A stretch of 64,000 nt of DNA, taken from Megasphaera vaginalis (ex Bordigoni et al. 2020). GTDB lineage: Bacteria > Bacillota > Negativicutes > Veillonellales > Megasphaeraceae. The translations under genes were made by a program, and so were the position numbers. How positions within the stretch are numbered: position 1 is the first letter of the stretch; the number at the start of each line of letters is the position of its first letter. The notes beneath the pieces are model-generated. The model had not been told where the DNA came from, did no database searches, and saw nothing but the letters and a program-made list of their open reading frames with translations. The DNA lies in the NCBI RefSeq assembly GCF_900240295.1, contig NZ_OEQB01000005.1, positions 124,001 through 188,000 on the forward strand, written 5' to 3'. This document shows positions 27,368-36,887 of this stretch, piece by piece.

Positions 27368-27655
27368 TTCCTTCACTCCCATATGCAGAAACCCACTTCT
27401 GCTATTTACCCATTTACATGCTATCATTGTATCAATTTCCGCATAAAAGATAAAGCAGCGGAAAACAGACGGCGGCAACGTAAATCCTCTGTTATCGCTC
27501 CGATCACCATTCCGTTCTTTTTTCTCCCGTCCTTAAAGCGATCTTTTTCGGCAAAACGATTTTTTGCTCGCCAAGAATACACGTTATTTCTTTGAAAATA
27601 CGCTGACGCACTGACTTTAATCCGTTACGGGCCTTGAGACTACACGTATGACAAA
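27368..27655. other. Intergenic region upstream of the GlcD-type gene
   Basis: No open frame with a ribosome site was seen. It should contain the promoter of the minus-strand oxidoreductase, which was not placed with confidence. Confidence 0.4.
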
Positions 27656-27680
27656 AGGAGAGGCCTCTTCAGCCTCTCCC
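27656..27680 (-). terminator. Terminator after the CyuA-type gene
   Basis: Arms GGAGAGGC and GCCTCTCC are followed on the minus strand by TTTTG, 40 bp past the stop. Confidence 0.6.
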
Positions 27681-27720
27681 AAAATGATGCTATCTCGTAT
27701 CTATCTTCTGCCATACAGCG

Positions 27721-29040
27721 CTATTGGCGACGGTCGCCTTGATTCTTGTGCAGCATAATATCCAGCACTTCATCATCTGTCTGCTGCATCCCCTTGGACG
27801 CCAGGAGTCCGATATTGCGAATCGATTCCTCCACATCATTGGCAACGAGTCCGTCGTCGCCGCTGACACGCGTCCCGTTCAACGCTAATACCGTCGCCTT
27901 ATAAGCCGCACTGACAGCCGTTGATACCTTCATAGAGCAGCTGTTGGCAGCGCCGTCACAGATCATTCCCGCAACGTCGCCGGTCATCGAGCAGATAACC
28001 TGGCCGATCCGCTCCAGCCCATGTTCCCTGTCGAGCAACCAGGCCATTCCGGCTGCAGCCCCCATGGCGGCTGTAACGGTAGCACAAAAAGCGGAAAGCT
28101 TCGGCAAGTACCCGTGAATATAAATCGCCGTCATGCTCGCCAAAATCAGCGCGCGAAGCCGCGTTTCCTCATCGGCATGAAGATAATCGGCGACAACGGT
28201 AACCGGTTCCGTCACGGCTATTCCCTGATTCCCTGATCCCGAATTCGTCATGGCCGGATACGCAGCACCGCCCATGCGGGCGTCAGAGGCCGCCACCGTG
28301 CGAATCAGGATCTCATTCTGCAAATCTTTCCCCGTCATACCCGACTCCTGAGCATCCTGCAACGTACGTCCTATCTTCAATCCGTACTTGCCGGTCAACC
28401 CTTCCTTCGAAAGCGCGTCATTCAGGTCCTCCGCTTCTTTGATAAAACGGATCTCTTCAAGCGGCGCCTGTTCGGCAAAAGCAAGTATTTCCTTTACGGA
28501 AAGCGTATGAAGAAAGGCCTTTTTGTCGTCACCTTCGCCGTTATCTTGCGCCGCTGCCGAAAAAATAACTTCGCCGTCTTTTTCAATAGAAAGGATATTC
28601 GTATGATCATCGACGATAACGGCTTTAACATAATGCTTTTCACCGTACACGCAAGCTTCGGCATAAAGGACGTGATCCGTTTCCTTATTGACTCCGACGG
28701 TAACCGCGCCGTTATCAACCATCATCATGCCCTGCTCCACAACGCTTGCGGACAACTGCCGCAGAACCTGAAGGCCGGCGTCGGCATCGCCGCCGAGAGC
28801 CCCGACAGCAGCGGCGATCACGAGCCCGGGACGCCCCGTACCGGGAACCATGACGCCCATGCCGTTCTTCATCAAATTGGCCGAAACACGAGCTTTTACG
28901 GAAATAACGTCTTCGCCCAAATAACGGGCCGCCGTTGCCGCCGCAAAGGCTAACGAGATCGGTTCCGTACACCCCGTTGCCGGTACGACATCGCTTTTGA
29001 TGACAGCAATCATCTTCTGCCACCGTTCATTCGTCATCAT
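27721..29040 (-). CDS. L-cysteine desulfidase/UPF0597 family (CyuA-like)
   Basis: 439 residues from the ATG at 29040, which has CTGGAGGAGG upstream. The conserved GCTEP motif near the N-terminus and the C-terminal Cys set (SAFCATVTAAMG and the DGAANSC loop) are those of the iron-sulfur desulfidase/serine-dehydratase-alpha-like UPF0597 family. Members degrade L-cysteine to pyruvate, ammonia and sulfide. It lies directly after a YheO-like regulator in one operon. In enterics CyuA pairs with the cysteine transporter CyuP; here a different transporter is divergent. Serine or another amino acid is possible. Confidence 0.85.
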   Translation of the reverse strand: MMTNERWQKMIAVIKSDVVPATGCTEPISLAFAAATAARYLGEDVISVKARVSANLMKNGMGVMVPGTGRPGLVIAAAVGALGGDADAGLQVLRQLSASVVEQGMMMVDNGAVTVGVNKETDHVLYAEACVYGEKHYVKAVIVDDHTNILSIEKDGEVIFSAAAQDNGEGDDKKAFLHTLSVKEILAFAEQAPLEEIRFIKEAEDLNDALSKEGLTGKYGLKIGRTLQDAQESGMTGKDLQNEILIRTVAASDARMGGAAYPAMTNSGSGNQGIAVTEPVTVVADYLHADEETRLRALILASMTAIYIHGYLPKLSAFCATVTAAMGAAAGMAWLLDREHGLERIGQVICSMTGDVAGMICDGAANSCSMKVSTAVSAAYKATVLALNGTRVSGDDGLVANDVEESIRNIGLLASKGMQQTDDEVLDIMLHKNQGDRRQ

Positions 29041-29066
29041 TGCACATTCCTCCTCCAGCGTAATCA

Positions 29067-29753
29067 TTATCCATTTTTTACAGTATTGATATATCGGTAC
29101 ACCGTCGGCTCAGAAACGCCAAGCCTCTTTGCCAACGCTCCAATCCCGCCTTTCAATAAAAACAATCCATTGTCATATAAATTTTTTACTACTGCCAGTC
29201 GTTCTTTTTGTGAAAACCGTTTCGGATCAACAGCATACTGCATGAGTTCTTTACTAATAATGCTATCAATTGTTTCATCTGCAGTCTGAGACAGATTTTC
29301 CGATATTACGGTTAAAAGATTGTTCTCACTTGCCGAATGAATGACCATTTTGCTTTGTTTGTCCCTTTTCAACAGAAATGCATTATCCAACGCATCTCTC
29401 ACTCGCAAATATTCCTGAAGATTATAATTAATACAAAGAACACCAAGTACCTTCCCGGCATCGTCATGAATAAAATAAGACGACGATCGCAAAATCTGTC
29501 CATCCTTATTTTTTCCGAAATAATTGGTAATATATTCCGCCCTTTTATCTTTTCCTAATTGCAACAGTTTTAATACGAAATCCGTCGCAGGACATCCTAC
29601 TTCCCTGCCGCTAACCTGCCCATTGGCAATCGCAATGACGGAGTGCTCCAAATTCCGCATATCATGCAGCACAACTTCGCATTGATCGCCTAACACCTCC
29701 CCAAGAAAAGCTACCAATTTTTCGTACATGACTAATGTATTATTGGTGTCCAT
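29067..29753 (-). CDS. YheO/DauR-like PAS-HTH transcriptional regulator
   Basis: 228 residues. The YheO-type PAS domain (~10-115) contains the typical LGDQCEVVLHDM, the conserved RSSSYFIHDDAGKVLGVLCIN and Cys54/Cys108. A C-terminal helix-turn-helix (~195-225) reads GALAKRLGVSEPTVYRYI. It lies upstream of the desulfidase with 26 bp between them and divergent from the transporter-amidohydrolase operon, so it may control both sides in response to an amino acid (inference). Confidence 0.88.
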   Translation of the reverse strand: MDTNNTLVMYEKLVAFLGEVLGDQCEVVLHDMRNLEHSVIAIANGQVSGREVGCPATDFVLKLLQLGKDKRAEYITNYFGKNKDGQILRSSSYFIHDDAGKVLGVLCINYNLQEYLRVRDALDNAFLLKRDKQSKMVIHSASENNLLTVISENLSQTADETIDSIISKELMQYAVDPKRFSQKERLAVVKNLYDNGLFLLKGGIGALAKRLGVSEPTVYRYINTVKNG

Positions 29754-30059
29754 TTACTATTTCCCTCTTTTCAAATTACAAAAGCCATTTTTTATTATTT
29801 TATTATAACGATAATATATTTTCAAGTTAATACTCTGCATTATTTTTCAAAATTATTTTAGATAAAAGCCCAGTTATATGTTTGTTAAATTAATTTAAAT
29901 CGGTAATATGTTAAATTTTATTGTATTTTTAGATTGTTATTTTATTATTAATATGATAACATATTATTATGAGGTTGGCTTTATATATATTGTATGTTAT
30001 TTTTTATCCCCTACCAACCATCTGTTTTTTTTAGTTTATTTTTAAGGAGGGATTTAACT
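29754..30059. promoter_or_regulatory. AT-rich divergent control region
   Basis: 306 bp between the regulator and the transporter. A perfect 7-bp inverted repeat TAATATG-ataa-CATATTA lies at 29949-29966, and another TAATATG sits at ~29902. A possible plus-strand promoter (TTGTTA, 17 bp, TAACAT) overlaps the repeat. AAGGAGG stands 9 bp before the transporter ATG. Confidence 0.5.
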
Positions 30060-31319
30060 ATGGAAGGGTTTCAAGCGTTTTTGACCACTACTCCTGTTTT
30101 CGCTCTATTTGTTCTCTGTGCCGTCTATGCTATCGGTGAATTTGTAGGCACTTTCACTAAGGCATGGATACCTTCCGTGTTTGTTGTCGCCATTTTATTT
30201 TTAATAGGCTATTGGACAGTCTTTCCTAAAAACATCGTTACGCTTGGCGGGTTAGGCGCTCCTTTAGGAGGAATCATCGCTATTCTGTTGTGTGTAACGC
30301 ATATGGGGACTGCGATCAGCCTTAAAGAACTGGCCGGTCAATGGAAAATTATTTTAGTCTGCCTCGCAGGTCTTGCAGGGATGATCATCCTTTGTCTCGC
30401 ATTGGCCGTATTTAACCTCGTTGATTTCAACTATATCGTCGCCGGTCTGCCCCCGCTTACGGGAGGTATTGTTGCCGCTACCATGATGCAAACTGCCGCA
30501 CAAGAGCTGGGCTTAGAAAAAGCGGCCATTTTAGCAATTTGCATGTACGTATGCCAAGGTTTTGCCGGCTATCCTTTAACCGCCGTAATGTTGAAAAAAG
30601 AAGGAAAGCGTTTGCTAAAGGGATATAGAAACGGCGAAATCACCGCAGCAACCACGATTGGCAATATCGACGAAACGAATGGTAAGTTTTCCGTCACTGA
30701 AGAAATGACTCACAAAAAGCTCTTCCCCTCTATTCCGGACAAATACTATTCCGTCACCTATTCCTTAGCTACCATGTGCCTGATCGCTACACTCTCCATC
30801 GTAGTGAGTGCCTGGACAAGGACATTTATGGGAGCCTATGCCATTAACGCGGCTGTATTAGCGTTAGTATTCGGCATTTTGGCAACGGAATTAGGATTTT
30901 TGCGTCCCAATATTTTAATGAAAAACGGATGTTTTAATTTCCTTATGTTCGCTTTAATGATTTTTATATTCTCAGGATTAAGCGGAGCTACGCCTGAACT
31001 TTTATCCGAAATTTTAGGACCAATGGTCACCATCATTGTCGTCGGCGTAATTGGCATGATCATACTTTCCGTTCTTGCAAGCAGGTTTTTAAAGATCAGC
31101 CCATATATCGCCGTAGCAACAAGTTTAACGGCGTTATATGGCTTCCCGCCAAACTATGTATTAACAGATGAATGCACTACTGCACTGGCTGAAACGCCTG
31201 AAGAAAAAGCATTCTTGATGGACAAAATGTTACCTCAGATGATTGTCGGCGGGTTCGTAACGGTTACAATCACGTCCGTAATCATTGCCTCCATTTTTAT
31301 TCCCTTGTTGCAAAAATAA
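30060..31319 (+). CDS. Multi-pass membrane transporter, family not assigned
   Basis: 419 residues from the ATG at 30060 behind AAGGAGG. About ten to eleven hydrophobic helices are visible, with Gly-rich re-entrant-like stretches (LGGLGAPLGGIIAILL, then GLPPLTGGIVAATMMQTAAQELGL) that are repeated in style in the second half (GFPPNYVLTDECTTALAETP). A secondary carrier is likely. The two downstream M20 amidohydrolases on the same transcript suggest import of an N-acylated amino acid or small peptide that they hydrolyse (inference). It is not an ABC or MFS protein by eye. Confidence 0.65.
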   Translation: MEGFQAFLTTTPVFALFVLCAVYAIGEFVGTFTKAWIPSVFVVAILFLIGYWTVFPKNIVTLGGLGAPLGGIIAILLCVTHMGTAISLKELAGQWKIILVCLAGLAGMIILCLALAVFNLVDFNYIVAGLPPLTGGIVAATMMQTAAQELGLEKAAILAICMYVCQGFAGYPLTAVMLKKEGKRLLKGYRNGEITAATTIGNIDETNGKFSVTEEMTHKKLFPSIPDKYYSVTYSLATMCLIATLSIVVSAWTRTFMGAYAINAAVLALVFGILATELGFLRPNILMKNGCFNFLMFALMIFIFSGLSGATPELLSEILGPMVTIIVVGVIGMIILSVLASRFLKISPYIAVATSLTALYGFPPNYVLTDECTTALAETPEEKAFLMDKMLPQMIVGGFVTVTITSVIIASIFIPLLQK

Positions 31320-31349
31320 AATACGTACGCTTGAAAGGAGTGCTTCTCG

Positions 31350-32546
31350 ATGAATTTCAAAGATCTATCCGAACAGTTGGAACAATACATTATCGAAAGG
31401 CGCCGATATTTCCATGCTCACCCCGAACTTTCTTTCGAAGAAGTAAATACGACAAAAGAAATTGCTAAAGAGTTGACAGCCATGGGATTGGACGTTCACG
31501 TCTATCCAGATTACCCCGGTTGCTGGGCTCTGATTAAGGGCGGTAAAGCGACGCCAAAGAGCAAGACGGTCGCTTTACGTGCCGATATTGATGCGTTGCC
31601 GGTAGAAGAACATACAGGACTTCCCTTTGCAAGTGAAAACAAAGGGGTCATGCATGCTTGCGGGCACGATTGCCACATAGCCATGTTACTCGGCGGAGTC
31701 AAAATGTTACTGTCGCATAAAGCTGAATTGGCCGGCAATGTGAAAATTATTTTCCAAGCTGCAGAAGAATCCTGCTATGGCGCTCGATACTACATAGAAA
31801 ACGGATTTCTGGACGACGTGGACGCAATATACGGAACACATATATGGGGAGATTTTGATTCACCGTATATGAATTTCGACAACGGCCCGAGAATGGCCAG
31901 TTGCGACAATTTCCAAATTATCGTTGAAGGAAAGTCCGCACATGGTTCCGCGCCTCATCAAGGAACAGATGCAATTGTAACGGCTGCCGACATTATCAGC
32001 CAAATACAAACTCTGGTGGCAAGGAAAAACAATCCCATTAATCCCCTGGTTATCACTATCGGAGAGATTACCGGCGGACAACGTTTCAATATTATTGCTA
32101 ACAAAGTAACCATGAAAGGAACGATCCGTACACATTCAAAAGAAGTGCGCGAAAGCGTTGAAGGCTGGATTCGCAACTTGATCGAAAATATTGCCAAAGC
32201 CCATGAAGCAAAGGCGACATTGCTATACGAACCATATTTAATTCCTGTCATTAATGAACACGAAATGTTAAACGGTATTGCAGAAAAAGCGGCCATTAAA
32301 TTATTCGGAAAAGAAGCCCTAGGCCCTCTCGCCAAAATGATGGGAAGCGAAGATTTCGCCCTTTACATGGAAAAGGTCCCGGGAATATTCGGCTTCGTCG
32401 GCGCCAGAAACGCCGCTTTGGGAATTGTTGAAAAGAATCATAACGACCGCTTCACCGTTGATGAAAGCGTGCTCAAACGAGGAGCCGCCATGTACGCCCA
32501 ATTCGCCTATGACTATTTGGAAGCGATGACATCATCCAACTTATAA
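31350..32546 (+). CDS. M20-family amidohydrolase (first copy)
   Basis: 398 residues. The metal and catalytic residues of the HipO/AmaA-type M20D group are visible: ALRADIDALPV, GVMHACGHDCHIAML, FQAAEESCYGA, the dimerisation domain (~190-300) and MGSEDFALYMEKVPG. These enzymes release acyl groups from N-acyl amino acids or open small peptides. It has its own ribosome site (AAAGGAGTG) 30 bp after the transporter. It shares roughly half its residues, by eye, with the next gene. Confidence 0.9.
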   Translation: MNFKDLSEQLEQYIIERRRYFHAHPELSFEEVNTTKEIAKELTAMGLDVHVYPDYPGCWALIKGGKATPKSKTVALRADIDALPVEEHTGLPFASENKGVMHACGHDCHIAMLLGGVKMLLSHKAELAGNVKIIFQAAEESCYGARYYIENGFLDDVDAIYGTHIWGDFDSPYMNFDNGPRMASCDNFQIIVEGKSAHGSAPHQGTDAIVTAADIISQIQTLVARKNNPINPLVITIGEITGGQRFNIIANKVTMKGTIRTHSKEVRESVEGWIRNLIENIAKAHEAKATLLYEPYLIPVINEHEMLNGIAEKAAIKLFGKEALGPLAKMMGSEDFALYMEKVPGIFGFVGARNAALGIVEKNHNDRFTVDESVLKRGAAMYAQFAYDYLEAMTSSNL

Positions 32547-32576
32547 AACGGTATCTATTCAGAAGGGAGGCATTCG

Positions 32577-33746
32577 ATGTCCTTAAAAGACACTTTGGGA
32601 GATTACTCAGCGTATATTCAAAACATAAGAAGGGAGTTTCATCAATATCCCGAGTTAAGCATGCAAGAAGTGAAAACGACAAAGAGGATCGCGGAAAAAC
32701 TCGAAGAATTGAAAATTCCCCATGAAATCACGCCTAGCGGTATTGGCGTAATAGGAATCATTAACGGCAACCGTCCAGGACAATCGGTTGCTCTGCGGGC
32801 CGACATTGACGCACTCCCGGTAACAGAAAAAACAGGCCTGCCGTTTTGTTCTAAAAACCAAGGAATCATGCATGCTTGCGGACATGATACGCACATCGCA
32901 ATGCTGTTAGGCGCCGCTAAAATGCTTGCAGATAATCGCGATCAAGTCCAAGGACGCGTTTACCTGATTTTTCAACCGGCAGAAGAAATCGGCAAAGGCG
33001 CTACGTATATGATGTCTGTCGGAGATTGGTATGAAAAAATCAGCGCTATTTTTGGAGCACATATTTGGACAGATATTCCGGCAGGAAAATTCAGCGTTAA
33101 AGCAGGACCGGCAATGGCGGCAACCGACAGGTTTGTAATCAAAGTACATGGAAAGCAATCCCACGGCTCCCAACCTCATGCAGGAATTGATGCCGTTCTC
33201 ACTGCAGCCGCTATTGCGGTAAATTTACAATCAATCATTTCCCGTCAAATAAATGCGCTGGATACAGCCGTTCTCACAATAGGAACGATACATGGCGGAG
33301 ATCGCTGGAATATTGTAGGCGGAGAAGCTTCCCTGGAAGGAACCACTCGATACTTTGATCCCTCTATAGGCGCGTTACTGGAAGAAAGAATGAATAGGAT
33401 CATCAATTCTACAGCCGAAGCGTATGGCGCCACTGCCGAAATTGAATATCTCCATGTCGTCCCTCCCACTGTCAATGACCCAACCTGCTCAGAAATGGTG
33501 GCTCATACGATTTCCGACTTGCTGGGAAACGAAGCGTTATTAAACTACGAAAAGGTTATGGGCAGTGAAGATTTCGCATTTTATCAAAAAGAAAAAGCCG
33601 GCGGTTTTTTCTTCATTGGTGCGCGGAACCCTGATATAGGGGCTGTTTATTCTAATCACAGCGATCACTTCACGATAGATGAATCCGTACTTCCGTACGG
33701 GGCTTTGATCTACGCTCAACTCGCCATCAATTGGTTAAACGGGTGA
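32577..33746 (+). CDS. M20-family amidohydrolase (second copy)
   Basis: 389 residues with the same motif set: ALRADIDALPV, GIMHACGHDTHIAML, FQPAEEIGKGA and MGSEDFAFYQKEKAG. It follows the first copy after 30 bp and a GAAGGGAGG site, ending the operon before a long hairpin. Two copies beside one transporter suggest either different specificities or successive steps on one imported compound (inference). Confidence 0.9.
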   Translation: MSLKDTLGDYSAYIQNIRREFHQYPELSMQEVKTTKRIAEKLEELKIPHEITPSGIGVIGIINGNRPGQSVALRADIDALPVTEKTGLPFCSKNQGIMHACGHDTHIAMLLGAAKMLADNRDQVQGRVYLIFQPAEEIGKGATYMMSVGDWYEKISAIFGAHIWTDIPAGKFSVKAGPAMAATDRFVIKVHGKQSHGSQPHAGIDAVLTAAAIAVNLQSIISRQINALDTAVLTIGTIHGGDRWNIVGGEASLEGTTRYFDPSIGALLEERMNRIINSTAEAYGATAEIEYLHVVPPTVNDPTCSEMVAHTISDLLGNEALLNYEKVMGSEDFAFYQKEKAGGFFFIGARNPDIGAVYSNHSDHFTIDESVLPYGALIYAQLAINWLNG

Positions 33747-33821
33747 TTTTTTCCTTATGGCCTATACTGATTCTCTACCTGTATTCAAAAGCTTTCGTAC
33801 CGGAATAAGGTTAAAGAATCC

Positions 33822-33859
33822 ACAAAGAGGTATGCAACGTAAGTTGCATACCTCTTTGT
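33822..33859 (+). terminator. Terminator of the transporter/amidohydrolase operon
   Basis: Perfect 17-bp arms (ACAAAGAGGTATGCAAC and its complement) with a GTAA loop. Confidence 0.85.
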
Positions 33860-33903
33860 ATGTATCGGTCCCGCAAGATGATCATCGGCAATTTTTCGCA
33901 AAG

Positions 33904-33943
33904 AAACAGGCACCCCGGCTTCCGCCTAAAGGGGTGCCTGTTT
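33904..33943. terminator. Second hairpin in series
   Basis: AAACAGGCACCCC and GGGGTGCCTGTTT arms with a 14-base loop. Confidence 0.6.
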
Positions 33944-33959
33944 ATCTTTCCAAAAACAA

Positions 33960-33991
33960 AAAACCTGAACCGGCACATCGATTCAGGTTTT
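33960..33991. terminator. Third hairpin in series
   Basis: AAAACCTGAA and TTCAGGTTTT arms with a 12-base loop. No gene lies between the three hairpins. Confidence 0.6.
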
Positions 33992-34130
33992 GATTGAAAC
34001 TGCAATTATGTCCGGCCTATGCCGGCATCTTTTCTCCAGGCTGATGTCTCCATTACTCTATTTTAACGCACTGTTTCTCGAAATAAACCTTATTTTCACA
34101 GTTTTTAGAAAAAATAAGGCCATATGCGTA

Positions 34131-34329
34131 TCACACCCGGCTCCCTTTGCGAGGCGTCTCTACGTGTTGGAGACAGCCTTTTTCTTGAAGCATCTTTGTA
34201 TAATACTCGATAGCGCCAAGAGGCAGTACCAGTTGCCGCGGCAGTTTCCTGCTAAGTGCTGTCAGGTCTTTTTTTGAGATATGCTGGAATTGCTTCTTCC
34301 TTATCATTTAATTTTATGATCTGCTCCAT
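34131..34329 (-). pseudogene. Small gene with a frameshift in an A7 run
   Basis: On the minus strand an ATG (34329) opens a frame that stops after 25 codons. Deleting one base of the seven-A run (complement of 34269-34275) joins it to a second open frame. The joined product is a smooth 65-residue basic protein (begins MEQIIKLNDKEE, middle LPRQLVLPLGAIEYYTKML) ending at 34131. The combined sequence reads like real protein on both sides of the run. No family is recognised. It may be a pseudogene, a slippage-controlled gene or a sequence error. Only a poor ribosome site (AAGGA) is present. Confidence 0.45.
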
Positions 34330-34378
34330 CCCGGTTTGATCAGTCCTTAGTCTTGTTTTTTCAGTCTTGTCAGTTAAA

Positions 34379-34423
34379 CAAAAAAGCTCTGCAAATCGCA
34401 TATTCATACGGTTTGCAGAGCTT
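34379..34423 (-). terminator. Terminator of rplJL
   Basis: Minus strand AAGCTCTGCAAA and TTTGCAGAGCTT arms followed by TTTTTT. Confidence 0.85.
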
Positions 34424-34441
34424 GTAATTTCAAGAATGAAA

Positions 34442-34810
34442 TTATTTCAGTTCTACAGAAGCACCGGCTTCTTCCAATTTAGCCTTAAGAGCTTCAGCGT
34501 CAGCTTTCGGCATTGCTTCTTTAACGGTCTTAGGAGCGCCGTCAACTAAATCTTTGGCATCTTTCAAGCCGAGGCCGGTCACTTCACGGACGACTTTGAT
34601 GACGCCGATTTTCTTTTCGCCTGCAGATTTGAGGATAACGTCAAATTCATCTTTTTCTTCAACTTCGGCAGCACCGGCAGCAGGAGCGGCAGCTACGGCA
34701 ACAGGAGCAGCAGCGGATACGCCGAATTTTTCTTCCATGTCTTTTACGAGTTCGGAAAGTTCCAAAACAGTCATCTGTTCAATGGCTTGTAAAATTTCTT
34801 CTTTTGTCAT
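34442..34810 (-). CDS. rplL: 50S ribosomal protein L7/L12
   Basis: 122 residues. An N-terminal dimerisation helix ([30 protein letters not shown]) precedes an Ala/Val-rich hinge and the C-terminal factor-binding domain with [20 protein letters not shown]. It forms the ribosomal stalk that recruits translation GTPases, anchored by L10. It follows rplJ and ends with a strong terminator. Confidence 0.98.
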   Translation of the reverse strand: MTKEEILQAIEQMTVLELSELVKDMEEKFGVSAAAPVAVAAAPAAGAAEVEEKDEFDVILKSAGEKKIGVIKVVREVTGLGLKDAKDLVDGAPKTVKEAMPKADAEALKAKLEEAGASVELK

Positions 34811-34867
34811 GTTAAATTCCCTCCATAGGTGTTAATCAGTGTTAACGGAATAAATTGCAGAAAGAGC

Positions 34868-35425
34868 TTACGCACTTTCCTGTTCAGCTTTTTTGGCGCG
34901 AACGGCTTCAAGCGCATACACAACGTTGCGAATATTTCCCTGCAGTACGTTGACCAGGCCGGTAATCGGCGCATTCATGCTGCCAAGCAATTTGGCAAGC
35001 AATTCTTCGCGGCTCGGCAAGCTGGCCAAAGCGTCAACGGCAGTGGCATCAATGACCTTACCGTCAGCCAGACCGGCCTTGACAGTCAAGGTTTCGGTCT
35101 TCGTTTCTTTGATGAATTGCTTCAGGATCTTGGCCGGAGCAATGACGTCTTCCGTAGAATAAGCAAGCGCCGTCGTCCCTTCCAGGAACGGATCCAAATC
35201 GTTATAGCCGAGTTCATTGGCGGCAATACGGGTCAATGTATTCTTGATGACCTTGTATTCAACACCGCCTTCACGGAATTTACGGCGAAGCTTGGTAACG
35301 TCAGCAACGCTCTGGCCGTTAAAGCCGACCAGAACAGCGCCCTGTGCGCTTTGAAGCTTTTCCTTCATTTCCGCAACAACTGCGACTTTAGCCGGTGATA
35401 CGGCTTTCTTTTCAGGCATAGACAT
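34868..35425 (-). CDS. rplJ: 50S ribosomal protein L10
   Basis: 185 residues. The rRNA-binding domain (~1-135) includes the typical LVGFNGQSVADVTKLRRKFRE and KVIKNTLTRIA. The C-terminal helix that carries L7/L12 dimers ends in an acidic-basic tail. AAGGAGGTG precedes the start. Translation of the rplJL messenger is expected to be repressed by L10-L12 binding to the leader described next. Confidence 0.97.
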   Translation of the reverse strand: MSMPEKKAVSPAKVAVVAEMKEKLQSAQGAVLVGFNGQSVADVTKLRRKFREGGVEYKVIKNTLTRIAANELGYNDLDPFLEGTTALAYSTEDVIAPAKILKQFIKETKTETLTVKAGLADGKVIDATAVDALASLPSREELLAKLLGSMNAPITGLVNVLQGNIRNVVYALEAVRAKKAEQESA

Positions 35426-35429
35426 TCTT

Positions 35430-35570
35430 TCGATACACCTCCTTAATGTGAGATCGATATCGCCTTAGCAATACAACAGGCCTCATACATACAGTACGAG
35501 GCCCGAACTAGTCTTTCACATATCTAGTTTCATAGCCTCAGATGGCGGACTTACGTCCATTATACATACC
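35430..35570 (-). ncRNA. Ribosomal protein L10 leader RNA
   Basis: About 140 nt upstream of rplJ on the minus strand. It has the paired arms of the Firmicute L10 leader, including a long GGCCTC hairpin (35479-35503) and the AAGACTAG region before it. This structure mimics the L10 site on 23S rRNA and mediates autoregulation. Confidence 0.75.
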
Positions 35571-35596
35571 TTCAGTCTACAGCTAAGAGAGATATT

Positions 35597-36310
35597 TTAT
35601 TCTTCCGTTTTGACGGCACTCTTTACGCTGAAAGGATTAATGTGCACGCCAGGTCCCATCGTGGAACTAACCGTGATGGATTTGATGTACTGACCCTTGG
35701 CTCCCGACGGTTTGACCTTGATCAGGGTATCGACGAGAACAGTGAGGTTTTCGATCAATTTATTTGCTTCGAAAGACTTTTTGCCGATAGGAGAATGAAT
35801 ATTGCCGGCCTTATCCGTACGATATTCAACCTTACCTGCTTTGCTTTCGGAAACAGCTTTAGCCACATCCATCGTTACCGTACCGACTTTCGGGTTCGGC
35901 ATCAGGCCTTTCGGCCCGAGGATCTTACCCAAGCGGCCTACTTTACCCATCATGTTCGGCGTAGCGATAGCCACGTCAAATTCGAGCCAGCCGCCCTGGA
36001 TTTTTTCCACCATGTCGTCTGCACCGACATAATCGGCGCCGGCTTCAAGGGCTTCTTTTTCCTTATCGCCTTGAGCAAATACGAGGACGCGCTTCGTCTT
36101 GCCGATACCATTCGGCAGCACGATCGCACCACGGACCTGCTGATCGGCATATTTCGGGTCAACGTTCAAGTTGACGGCCAATTCAACGGTTTCGTCGAAT
36201 TTGGCAGTATCCATCTTTTTCAAGATGTCAATAGCTTCTGCCGGATCGTACAACGTGGCTTTATCAAAAAGCTTTACGGCTTCAGCATATTTCTTACCTA
36301 CTTTTGCCAT
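35597..36310 (-). CDS. rplA: 50S ribosomal protein L1
   Basis: 237 residues. Family markers are [60 protein letters not shown] and the C-terminal [12 protein letters not shown]. It binds 23S rRNA at the L1 stalk and its own mRNA. It follows rplK after ~60 bp. Confidence 0.98.
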   Translation of the reverse strand: MAKVGKKYAEAVKLFDKATLYDPAEAIDILKKMDTAKFDETVELAVNLNVDPKYADQQVRGAIVLPNGIGKTKRVLVFAQGDKEKEALEAGADYVGADDMVEKIQGGWLEFDVAIATPNMMGKVGRLGKILGPKGLMPNPKVGTVTMDVAKAVSESKAGKVEYRTDKAGNIHSPIGKKSFEANKLIENLTVLVDTLIKVKPSGAKGQYIKSITVSSTMGPGVHINPFSVKSAVKTEE

Positions 36311-36370
36311 CTTATTTCCTCCTTATGTGGTCTAACGGGGATATCCCCTTCCACGGGCCGATAGTGTCAA

Positions 36371-36796
36371 TCAGTCGACAATATCGATGCCCATGCTGCG
36401 GGCAGTACCTTCAATCATCTTCATAGCCTGTTCAACGTCGTTAGCGTTGAGGTCGGGCATCTTTGTCGTGGCGATTTCACGGACCTTATCGCGGCCCAAT
36501 TTCGCAACTTTCTTTTTATTCGGTTCGCCCGAAGCTTTGTCCAAGCCCGCGGCTTTCTTCAGCAAGACAGCTGCCGGCGGGGTTTTGGTAATGAACGTGA
36601 AAGAACGATCTTCATAAACGGTAATTTCAACAGGGATGATGAAACCGGCCTGCTTTGCAGTCCGTTCATTGAATTCCTTGACGAAAGCCATAATGTTGAC
36701 GCCAGCCTGACCTAATGCAGGGCCAATCGGAGGCGCCGGCGTTGCTTTACCGGCTTCGCATTGAAGTTTTACCATTCTAGCTACTTTTTTTGCCAT
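36371..36796 (-). CDS. rplK: 50S ribosomal protein L11
   Basis: 141 residues, standard length. It begins with the conserved [23 protein letters not shown]-type stretch, which binds the GTPase centre rRNA, and ends with the C-terminal RNA-binding domain ([19 protein letters not shown], then ARSMGI). It lies between nusG and rplA. Confidence 0.98.
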   Translation of the reverse strand: MAKKVARMVKLQCEAGKATPAPPIGPALGQAGVNIMAFVKEFNERTAKQAGFIIPVEITVYEDRSFTFITKTPPAAVLLKKAAGLDKASGEPNKKKVAKLGRDKVREIATTKMPDLNANDVEQAMKMIEGTARSMGIDIVD

Positions 36797-36887
36797 GGTG
36801 AGTTACACCTCCTTACATTACAAGATGTGGTACGGCGAATCGCGATGATTCTCCCACTCGCGGCAGAACGCCGCAGGTTAGAAGTTT

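Noticed and set aside
34141-34180. GTCTC/GAGAC hairpin followed by TTTTT, considered as a terminator
   Set aside because: It falls inside the frameshifted 65-residue gene and no plus-strand gene precedes it, so chance pairing is more likely.
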